Below, piece after piece: positions 1 to 4,721 of a stretch of 6,747 bases of DNA. The stretch is from an uncultured Oscillibacter sp. (lineage in GTDB: Bacteria; Bacillota; Clostridia; Oscillospirales; Oscillospiraceae). The position numbers and the translations under genes were made by a program. The stretch's first letter is position 1, and each line of letters begins with the position of its first letter. Where the stretch lies: positions 1-6,747 of the forward strand of contig CAJFNE010000102.1 of NCBI GenBank assembly GCA_904393855.1, written 5' to 3'. The notes beneath the pieces were generated by a model. The model had not been told where the DNA came from. It saw only the letters and a list, made by a program, of their open reading frames with translations, and did no database searches.

Positions 1-60
1 TGCTTTCTTTCCTTCACGTTGTTTAATTTACAAGGTACACGCCTCAACCGGCGGAATGCT

Positions 61-89
61 ATTATAACAGGTCTGCCCTCATTTGTCAA
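61..89 (-). promoter_or_regulatory. Consensus sigma-A promoter reading leftward
   Basis: On the minus strand TTGACA (89-84) is followed by exactly 17 bases and TATAAT (66-61). Both hexamers match the housekeeping consensus perfectly. The spacer ends in TGT, giving an extended -10 (TGtTATAAT). An A-rich stretch (AGAAAAAG) lies just upstream of the -35. Transcription should start near position 54-57 and run off the left edge. Such complete matches are usually found at highly expressed genes. Confidence 0.8.
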
Positions 90-154
90 CCACTTTTTCT
101 CCCGATCCCTCGGAAGTCCCGCGGCTCATCCGGCCCCTGTCAGACAGCTTTGTT

Positions 155-183
155 AGATTACCAAATTCTTCGCCGTTTGTCAA
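155..183 (-). promoter_or_regulatory. Possible second, upstream leftward promoter
   Basis: On the minus strand a second perfect TTGACA (183-178) is followed by 17 bases and TAATCT (160-155), preceded by TGG as in an extended -10. The -10 hexamer matches only 3 of 6 positions, so this is tentative. If real, it is in tandem with the consensus promoter at 61-89 and would add roughly 95 nt of leader. Confidence 0.3.
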
Positions 184-210
184 TAGGAAAAAACAAGTTT
201 TTTCAAAAAA

Positions 211-240
211 ATTCCCCGCGCGTCAAAACGCACGGGGAAT
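211..240 (-). terminator. Rho-independent terminator of putP
   Basis: An inverted repeat ATTCCCCG...CGGGGAAT (8 bp), a C/A mismatch, three further GCG/CGC pairs and a TCAAAA loop. On the minus strand the stem is followed by a run of T (TTTTTTTGAAAAAAC). It starts 17 nt after the putP stop codon, the right place and orientation to end putP transcription. Confidence 0.88.
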
Positions 241-257
241 TTCCAAAAACCGGCGAT

Positions 258-1781
258 TCACATTGCCTTCACTTCCTCAAAGAGGCGCTCGGTTTCCGCG
301 TCCGGCTTCTCCGTGGCAAGGCTCACCACCACGATCATCACGGAGGACACCAGGAAAGCGGGCAGCAGCTCATAGATGCCCCAGACGCCGCCCATGGGGG
401 CGATCAGGTACTTCCAGATGAACACCATGGCGCCGCCGGAGATCATACCGGCCAGGGCGCCCCACTTGGTGGACCGCTTCCAGAACAGGGCAAAGAGCAC
501 CGTCGGGCCAAAGGACGCACCGAAGCCCGCCCAAGCGAAGGAAACCACCCGGAACACGGAGCTGTCGGGGTCCCGGGCCAGGAACATAGCGATCAGGGAG
601 ATGATCACCATGGTGCTCCGGGCCACAATCATCCCCTGCTTGGTGGTAAACTTCACACCGAAGAACTCCGCAAAGAGGTTCTGAGACACGGAGGAGGACG
701 CCGCCAGCAGCTGGGAGTCGGCCGTGGACATCGTGGCCGCCAAGATGCCCGCCAGGATCACGCCGGCCAACAGAGCCGCCGGAATACCAAACTGGCTGAG
801 CAGGCTGGAAATCTGCACAATGATCGTCTCGGAGTCCTCCAGATGCTCCAGGGTGTTGTTGGCGGTCATGGCGTTGCCCACCACGCCGATGAACACAGCC
901 ACAGCCATGGAGATCACCACCCAGCTGGTGGCCACCCGGCGGGAGAGCTTCAGCTTCTTCTCCTCCTCAATGGCCATGAACCGCAGGAGGATATGGGGCA
1001 TGCCGAAGTAGCCCAGGCCCCAGGCCAGCAGGGAACAGATCGTCAGCAGGCTGTACGGATTCGACCCGCCGGTAGCCGGGTCGTGGATATGGCTCAGGGA
1101 CAGGTAGCCCGCCAGGGACTGGGCGTTGGTCAGCACGGCATCCATGCCGCCGGCCTGGTTGACCGCGAACACCAGCACGATCAGCAGGGCAGCCGTCATG
1201 ATAATGGACTGCACCAGGTCCGTGAAGCTGGCCGCCAGGAAACCGCCTGTCACCGTGTAGATGACGATGACCGCGCCGCTGATCACCATGGCCGTCACGT
1301 AGTCCGTGCTGAACAGACTGGCAAACAGCTTGCCGCAGGCAGAGAAGCCGGAGGCCAAATAGGGAATGAAGAACACGATGATCACCACCGCCGCAATGGC
1401 GGAGAGCAGGTTCCGCTCGTCCTTCCACCGCTTGGAGAAGAACTGCGGCACCGTGATGGCTCCCAGGTGCTGGGAGTAGAGCCGGATGCGCCGGGCCACG
1501 ATCAGCCAGTTCAAATAGGTACCGATGGCCAGGCCGATGGCGGTCCAGCTGGCCTCCGCCAGGCCGCTGAGATAGGCCACGCCGGGCAGGCCCATCAGCA
1601 GCCAGGAGGACATGTCGCTGGCCTCCGCGCTCATGGCGGTGACGAAGGGGCCCAGCTTCCGCCCGCCCAGGTAGAAGTCGTCCACGGAGCTGTTCATCTT
1701 GGCGCACCAGACGCCGATGGCCAGCATCGCGGCCAGATAGACCACGATCGCAATGCAGATACAGAGTTGTGCGGTTGTCAT
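258..1781 (-). CDS. putP: Sodium/proline symporter PutP
   Basis: 507-residue integral membrane transporter of the sodium:solute symporter family (SSS, LeuT fold); it imports L-proline driven by the sodium gradient. The protein is mostly hydrophobic, compatible with the roughly 13 membrane helices of the family, and its length is typical (E. coli PutP is about 500). Hallmarks are DFYLGGRKLGPFVTAMSA (35-52) and EASDMSSWLLMGLPG (53-67), where Asp56 and Ser58 correspond to the sodium-site Asp55 and Ser57 of E. coli. WGLGYFGMPHILLRFMA (254-270) and MSTADSQLL (351-359) follow, Ser352/Thr353 matching the second sodium-ligand pair. SFAWAGFGASFGP (414-426) is also a strong match to PutP. The ATG is preceded by AAAAAGGAGAGAGAAT, a good ribosome binding site. 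It is monocistronic, with its own terminator. The gap upstream carries a large palindrome, and a TetR-type gene lies behind it, so regulation by a local repressor is possible (inference). Narrower substrate identity (proline versus a related solute) is by similarity only. Confidence 0.93.
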   Translation of the reverse strand: MTTAQLCICIAIVVYLAAMLAIGVWCAKMNSSVDDFYLGGRKLGPFVTAMSAEASDMSSWLLMGLPGVAYLSGLAEASWTAIGLAIGTYLNWLIVARRIRLYSQHLGAITVPQFFSKRWKDERNLLSAIAAVVIIVFFIPYLASGFSACGKLFASLFSTDYVTAMVISGAVIVIYTVTGGFLAASFTDLVQSIIMTAALLIVLVFAVNQAGGMDAVLTNAQSLAGYLSLSHIHDPATGGSNPYSLLTICSLLAWGLGYFGMPHILLRFMAIEEEKKLKLSRRVATSWVVISMAVAVFIGVVGNAMTANNTLEHLEDSETIIVQISSLLSQFGIPAALLAGVILAGILAATMSTADSQLLAASSSVSQNLFAEFFGVKFTTKQGMIVARSTMVIISLIAMFLARDPDSSVFRVVSFAWAGFGASFGPTVLFALFWKRSTKWGALAGMISGGAMVFIWKYLIAPMGGVWGIYELLPAFLVSSVMIVVVSLATEKPDAETERLFEEVKAM

Positions 1782-1840
1782 ATTCTCTCTCCTTTTTGAT
1801 TCAATCGGAGGTATCTTAACACATTTTAAACGAGAATGAA

Positions 1841-1884
1841 ATACAGAATTTCGTATAGAATGGATTCTATACGAAATTCTGTAT
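1841..1884. repeat. Perfect 44-bp palindrome upstream of putP, candidate double operator
   Basis: Two 21-bp arms (1841-1861 and 1864-1884) are exact reverse complements around a GG centre. Each arm contains a 16-bp imperfect dyad of the form ATAC-NN-AATT-NN-GTAT: ATACAGAATTTCGTAT at 1841-1856 and ATACGAAATTCTGTAT at 1869-1884. The centres are 28 bp apart. It lies between the tetR stop and the putP start, about 60 bp upstream of the putP ATG. No T-run follows on the minus strand, which argues against a terminator. A pair of repressor sites controlling putP is the simplest reading, but the binding protein is unknown. Confidence 0.7.
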
Positions 1885-1953
1885 AATTTTCTATATATAT
1901 ATTGTGCCGCAGTCTTTATATCCTGTACTATATGAGATACTTGGAAGCGTCTC

Positions 1954-2555
1954 CTATCTGGAACCCGGCTCCCGCGCCCGGTAGCTCTCCAGAAACATGG
2001 GTGTCACGCTGTCCGTATAAGCTGTTAGGGAGTACTCCCCGCCGCACAAGCACCAGTCGTACAGCAGCGCCCGCTCCCAGAGGGCATAGGCCTTCACGAT
2101 GTCGCTGACGGTCCGGTCCGTCCGCAGCTCCCCCGCCTGCTGGCCCGACGCGATGATCTGCCGCAGCAGCCTGAAGTAGGTCCGGTTCCGGTCCAGCAGA
2201 TGCTTCTCCCCCGCGCCAGCAGCTGGGTGGAGAGCAGCCGGGCCAACAAATCGATGGACACGCCGCCGTCGATCATGGCAAACAGCTCGTGGTTCAGGTA
2301 GATCAGCTTCTCCACTGCCCCCAGCGCCGGGTCCATGGTCTCCATCAGTTCCTCATACTTCTCGTCAAACACGTTGGCCAGGGTCCCCATCAGCTCATCC
2401 TTGCCCTTGAAATAATGGTAGAAAGAACCCTTGGAGGTCTCGGACTCGAACACGATGTCCTCCACGGTGGTCTCCTCGTAGCCCTGCTCATAGAAGAGCT
2501 TCCAGGCCGCGGCGATGATGCGGCCCTTGGTATTCCTGGTATTTTTCCTCGGCAT
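1954..2555 (-). pseudogene. TetR-family transcriptional regulator, frameshifted
   Basis: The N-terminal half is a clear TetR repressor: MPRKNTRNTKGRIIAAAW at the start and a helix-turn-helix at about residues 28-52 (TTVEDIVFESETSKGSFYHYF, followed by KGKDEL). The frame as given stops at 2094 (153 aa) and becomes nonsense (WTGTGPTSGCCGRSS) after LLSTQLLAR. Shifting frame at the run of five C at 2208-2212 restores a convincing ligand-binding domain, with EKHLLDRNRTYFRLLRQIIA, then ALWERALLYDWCLCGGEY and FLESYRAREPGSR before a stop at 1954-1956. Adding one base gives a 200-residue protein, normal for the family. Either the gene carries a one-base deletion or the sequence has a homopolymer error. 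GGGGAGG before the ATG serves as ribosome binding site. It diverges from dapF and precedes putP on the same strand; control of putP and/or itself is plausible but unproven. Confidence 0.85.
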
Positions 2556-2584
2556 AGGCGCGGCCCTCCCCCGGCGTTTTCTCT

Positions 2585-2613
2585 ATCATACCGGCTTTCC
2601 CCGGGCAAATCAA
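2585..2613 (-). promoter_or_regulatory. Probable tetR promoter
   Basis: On the minus strand TTGATT (2613-2608), a 17-base spacer and TATGAT (2590-2585) give a good sigma-A match about 30 bp upstream of the tetR start. One of two CCCGGG-centred dyads lies in the spacer, a typical place for an autorepressor site. Confidence 0.5.
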
Positions 2614-2640
2614 GGGCCCCGGGCCGATTCCCCGGGAAAT
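2596..2640. promoter_or_regulatory. Pair of CCCGGG-centred dyads in the tetR-dapF gap, candidate operators
   Basis: TTTCCCCGGGCAAA (2596-2609) and ATTCCCCGGGAAAT (2627-2640) are each 14-bp palindromes with one mismatched pair, sharing the pattern WTTCCCCGGGNAAW. Their centres are 31 bp apart, close to three helical turns. The first overlaps the spacer of the predicted tetR promoter; the second lies just upstream of the dapF -35. A third CCCCGGG (2617-2623) between them lacks the flanking bases. They could be TetR-family operators; no binding evidence exists. Confidence 0.4.
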
Positions 2641-2647
2641 TTCCCTC

Positions 2648-2676
2648 TGGTCAAACGGGCCGCGCCAGGCTATAAT
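2648..2676 (+). promoter_or_regulatory. dapF promoter
   Basis: TGGTCA (2648-2653), a 17-base spacer and a perfect TATAAT (2671-2676). Transcription would begin near 2683, leaving a leader of only about 17 nt that is mostly the ribosome binding site AAAGGAGGG (2685-2693), six bases before the start codon. Confidence 0.7.
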
Positions 2677-2699
2677 ACAGATACAAAGGAGGGATTCCC

Positions 2700-3542
2700 T
2701 TGCATTTTTGGAAAATGAACGGCGCCGGAAACGACTTCGTGGTGCTGAACAACCTGGAGGAGCACCTGCCGGCGGACATCCTGCCCCAGGTAGCCCGGAC
2801 CTTGTGCCAGCGGCACCTGTCCATTGGCGCCGACGGGCTGATGGTGGTGGACGCCCCCACCCAGGGCGGCGACTTCAAGATGCTGTTCTTCAACAGCGAC
2901 GGCAGCGTGGGCGAGATGTGCGGCAATGGCGCCCGGTGCATCTGCCGGTACGGCTATGAGAACGGCTTGGCCGGCGAGACCCAGACCATCGAGACCACCG
3001 CCGGCATCGTCACCGGGGAGCGGATCGACCAGCGACAGTACCGGGTCCGCCTCAACGACCCCACCACCGTGAAGCTGGACTTCCCCGTGGAGGTGGACGG
3101 CGTCTCCTATCCCTGCGCCTACGTGGAGCTGGGGAACCCCGGCCTGCCCCACGCGGCGGTGCCCTACGCCAACCTGCGAGACGCCGACGAGAACCAGCTG
3201 CGGGAGCTGGGGCGGAAGCTTCGGTGGCACCCGGCGTTCCCCAAGGGGGCCAACGTGAACTTCTACGAGCTGATCGGGCCGGACCACCTCTATGAGCGGA
3301 CCTTTGAGCGGGGGGTGGAGGACTTCACCTACGCCTGCGGCACCGGCACCGGCTCCGTGGTGGCGGTGCTGACCCTGCTGGGGCAGGTCTCTGGCCGGGG
3401 CGCCCGGGTGGACATGACCGGCGGCACCCTGATCATCGACGCGGAGCAGGTCCAGTCCCATATCTCCGCGCTGTACCTCACGGGCCCCACCAACGTGGTG
3501 TGCAAGGGCGAGGTGACGGATGAGGAGCTGCGGCTGCCCTGA
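2700..3542 (+). CDS. dapF: Diaminopimelate epimerase
   Basis: 280-residue cytoplasmic enzyme that interconverts LL- and meso-diaminopimelate without a cofactor, in the lysine and peptidoglycan precursor pathway. The start is TTG: a strong AAAGGAGGG lies six bases upstream, and FWKMNGAGNDF (residues 3-13) is the canonical N-terminus, so the downstream ATG at residue 6 is too late. The two catalytic cysteines are Cys74 in EMCGNGARC (72-80) and Cys213 in YACGTGTGS (211-219). Substrate-binding positions are kept: Asn11 in GAGND, Asn65 in FFNSDGS, Asn146 in GNP, Asn185 in GANVNF and Glu203-Arg204 in ERG. Compared with E. coli DapF, three residues (GLP) are inserted in GNPGLPHAAV (145-154) where E. 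coli has GNPH, and the loop before the second cysteine (ERGVEDFTYAC) is one residue longer. These may be lineage features. It is monocistronic between its own promoter and a strong terminator. Confidence 0.95.
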   Translation: MHFWKMNGAGNDFVVLNNLEEHLPADILPQVARTLCQRHLSIGADGLMVVDAPTQGGDFKMLFFNSDGSVGEMCGNGARCICRYGYENGLAGETQTIETTAGIVTGERIDQRQYRVRLNDPTTVKLDFPVEVDGVSYPCAYVELGNPGLPHAAVPYANLRDADENQLRELGRKLRWHPAFPKGANVNFYELIGPDHLYERTFERGVEDFTYACGTGTGSVVAVLTLLGQVSGRGARVDMTGGTLIIDAEQVQSHISALYLTGPTNVVCKGEVTDEELRLP

Positions 3543-3544
3543 TC

Positions 3545-3588
3545 ATAAAAAGGAAGCCTGCTGTTTTCACAGCAGGCTTCCTTTTTAT
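3545..3588. terminator. Bidirectional terminator between dapF and the convergent XRE gene
   Basis: A 19-bp perfect inverted repeat (arms 3545-3563 and 3570-3588) with a TTTTCA loop. The inner part of the stem is GC-rich (GGAAGCCTGCTG), and the outer A/T runs supply a T-run on either strand. It starts three bases after the dapF stop. Its right arm includes the stop codon of the minus-strand XRE gene (3585-3587), so it serves both convergent units. Confidence 0.92.
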
Positions 3589-3926
3589 GGCTTTGATTCC
3601 CGCAGGAACTGAATGTATTTGATCAGGTGGGCACACTCCTCGTTACTGAGACGCCCAAACTCGTGCATCAGCGCAGTCTTTTCCGGTCCGTTGCTTTCTC
3701 GATCCGCATTGTAGCGCAGGCTTTCTCCCAAAATGTAGTCCATGCTGGCATGATACAGGTTTGCCATACCGACCAAGACCTCTGTGGAACACAGGTCCCT
3801 GCCGGTTTCAATGTTGGACACATAGTTGGATGAAATCTCCAAAAGTTCTGCAACTTCCTCCTGCGTCAGGTTTGTAGCCCTGCGTAAATTCTGCAGGCGT
3901 CGTCCCATTTCCTTGGTGTCTATCAT
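3585..3926 (-). CDS. XRE-family helix-turn-helix regulator (downstream gene of a pair)
   Basis: 113-residue small DNA-binding protein of the Cro/C1 (XRE) family. The helix-turn-helix is at about residues 10-65, with TQEEVAELLEISSNYVSNIE (21-40) as helices 2 and 3 and the usual end DYILG (63-67). A charged C-terminal tail (about 75-113, ending HLIKYIQFLRESKP) has no enzymatic motif and may mediate oligomerisation. It starts 14 nt after the stop of the XRE gene upstream, so the two are almost certainly co-transcribed. The ribosome binding site is weak (TGGGGT), which with the short spacing suggests translation depends partly on the upstream gene. Its stop codon lies inside the shared terminator hairpin. 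Target genes are unknown; composition is less GC-rich than in dapF and polC. Confidence 0.85.
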   Translation of the reverse strand: MIDTKEMGRRLQNLRRATNLTQEEVAELLEISSNYVSNIETGRDLCSTEVLVGMANLYHASMDYILGESLRYNADRESNGPEKTALMHEFGRLSNEECAHLIKYIQFLRESKP

Positions 3927-3940
3927 GACAATACCCCATT

Positions 3941-4279
3941 TCAGGTATAGTCTATAGGATTTCCATCTTTTCGCGGTTCCTCTGCGAATTTCTCGATAAA
4001 ATCCAGCAGGGATTTCTCCTGATAGGCCGGCAAGTTCGGAATCCGAATCGTCTTTTGATTCTCCAGGCCGCCCAGGTAATCCAGGGACGTTCCCAATACC
4101 CGCGCAAGGCGCCTTGCCACACGCAGCGAGGGCTCCTGCAAATTGGACTCATAGCGATAAATGGTTCCCTTGCTGACTCCCACCTGTCGGGCCACCTGCT
4201 CCTGAGACAGCCCCTTCGCCTGCCGCAGCTCCCGCAAACGCAGCCCTAAATCATAGGTATCACGATCCGTGTCCAACAT
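3941..4279 (-). CDS. XRE-family helix-turn-helix regulator (upstream gene of a pair)
   Basis: 112-residue Cro/C1-type DNA-binding protein. The helix-turn-helix covers about residues 12-70: LRELRQAKGLSQEQVARQVG, then VSKGTIYRYE with the recognition helix, ending SLDYLGGLE (65-73). The C-terminal tail (74-112) includes LLDFIEKFAEE, comparable in position to LIKYIQFLRE of the gene downstream, so the two look like distant paralogues. The ATG is preceded by GCGAGGTGAGTAC, an acceptable ribosome binding site. It is first in a two-gene unit and diverges from an AbrB-like gene. An inverted repeat, one half in its promoter and the other over its start codon, suggests autoregulation (inference). Known relatives act as repressors of phage, toxin-antitoxin or stationary-phase genes; nothing here decides which. 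Confidence 0.86.
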   Translation of the reverse strand: MLDTDRDTYDLGLRLRELRQAKGLSQEQVARQVGVSKGTIYRYESNLQEPSLRVARRLARVLGTSLDYLGGLENQKTIRIPNLPAYQEKSLLDFIEKFAEEPRKDGNPIDYT

Positions 4280-4324
4280 GTACTCACCTCGCTTAATTTA
4301 AGATTATCGAAAACGAGTACATGT
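4276..4324. repeat. 10-bp inverted repeat, candidate operator of the XRE pair
   Basis: ACATGTACTC (4276-4285) and GAGTACATGT (4315-4324) are exact reverse complements 29 bases apart. The first covers the start codon of the upstream XRE gene; the second lies in the spacer of its predicted promoter. Each half contains the small palindrome ACATGT, so each could also be a site for a dimer on its own. This is a typical layout for an autorepressor. Confidence 0.5.
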
Positions 4325-4330
4325 ATACAA
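4303..4330 (-). promoter_or_regulatory. Possible promoter of the XRE pair
   Basis: On the minus strand TTGTAT (4330-4325), a 16-base spacer and GATAAT (4308-4303). The -10 matches five of six positions and the -35 only three. Position is right, about 24 bp before the start codon, in an AT-rich gap that must hold promoters for both directions. Confidence 0.38.
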
Positions 4331-4361
4331 ATACTTTTTAAATATTTTGTAGTCGTATATG

Positions 4362-4390
4362 TTGATTTTCAGAAAAAAGTCTACTATTCT
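4362..4390 (+). promoter_or_regulatory. Possible promoter of the AbrB-like gene
   Basis: TTGATT (4362-4367), a 17-base spacer and TATTCT (4385-4390), each matching four of six consensus bases. Transcription would start near 4397, about 25 nt before the ATG, which has GGAGGG at 4411-4416. Confidence 0.42.
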
Positions 4391-4422
4391 ATTTTTGAAA
4401 CCAGAAAAACGGAGGGCTTTCT

Positions 4423-4671
4423 ATGGAATATAACTTTGAACGCAAGATCGACAATCTGGGGCGGGTCGTCCTGCCGGCCGACGGGCTGCGGATGCTCTCC
4501 CTGCGGACGGGTGACCGGCTCCAGGTGGACGCGGAGCAGCAGACCCTGATCCTGAAAAAGGAGCGCCCCGCCTGCCTGATCTGCCAGCGGAGCGAACATC
4601 TCAAGGTCCTGCCCAACCATACCTGGCTGTGCAAGACCTGCATCTCACGTCTGGCCCAGGAGGAAGCATGA
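4423..4671 (+). CDS. AbrB/SpoVT-family regulator with C-terminal zinc knuckle
   Basis: 82-residue predicted transcription factor. Residues 5-46 form the swapped-hairpin AbrB fold: FERKIDNLGRVVLPADGLRM, then LSLRTGDRLQV and LILKK, closely following the AbrB pattern RKVDELGRVVIP...ILKK. The Arg-rich N-terminal hairpin contacts DNA in characterised members, which act as dimers or tetramers. The C-terminal part carries two CxxC pairs, CLIC (51-54) and CKTC (70-73), spaced as a four-cysteine zinc-binding knuckle; B. subtilis AbrB lacks this, but it is common in clostridial relatives (from memory). GGAGGG six bases before the ATG is a good ribosome binding site. It is a single-gene unit with a terminator overlapping its stop. 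Divergence from two XRE repressors suggests mutual or shared control. Homologues govern transition-state and stationary-phase genes; the targets here are unknown. Confidence 0.88.
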   Translation: MEYNFERKIDNLGRVVLPADGLRMLSLRTGDRLQVDAEQQTLILKKERPACLICQRSEHLKVLPNHTWLCKTCISRLAQEEA

Positions 4672-4710
4672 GAGCCTGTCCCGCAACGGGACAGGCTCTC
4701 GTTTTCTCTT
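4670..4710 (+). terminator. Terminator of the AbrB-like gene
   Basis: A 14-bp perfect stem (4670-4683 with 4687-4700) with a CAA loop, followed by GTTTTCTCTT. The TGA stop at 4669-4671 overlaps the first bases of the stem. On the minus strand the same hairpin follows the DegV gene by about 22 nt but lacks a clean T-run, so termination in that direction would be weaker. Confidence 0.87.
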
Positions 4711-4721
4711 GGACCGGCCGC

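Larger units (their letters stand above)
1..210 (-). other. Gene-free leader and promoter region of a gene lying off the left edge
   Basis: I see no supportable coding sequence or RNA gene here. Read on the minus strand, the stretch follows the putP terminator, then carries one possible and one very strong promoter, then an untranslated leader of about 55 nt. The leader ends with AAGGAAAG (positions 14 to 7), which looks like a ribosome binding site whose start codon would fall at or just beyond position 0. A GTG at 17-15 is in principle a start but has no ribosome binding site. A small CGCC/GGCG stem with a six-base loop lies near the leader's 5' end. The gene itself cannot be identified from this window. 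Confidence 0.55.

Noticed and set aside
137..147. CTGTCAGACAG, an 11-bp palindrome in the left gene-free region
   Set aside because: Short enough to occur by chance and not placed on either predicted promoter element.
150..1799. Long 549-codon open frame on the plus strand opposite putP
   Set aside because: The translation is rich in His, Gly and Gln without any domain, and it mirrors putP, whose minus-strand translation is a full family match. It is a high-GC antisense artefact.
1841..1884. The 44-bp palindrome as a rho-independent terminator of tetR
   Set aside because: The stem is AT-rich rather than GC-rich, and no T-run follows it on the minus strand; an operator-like role fits better.
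2670..3461. 263-codon minus-strand frame opposite dapF
   Set aside because: Low-complexity Val/Gly/His/Leu translation with no motif; dapF on the plus strand has both catalytic cysteines and a proper start.
4328..4349. CAAATA / TATTTTG imperfect repeat in the XRE-AbrB gap
   Set aside because: AT-rich, short and imperfect; indistinguishable from the composition of the gap.
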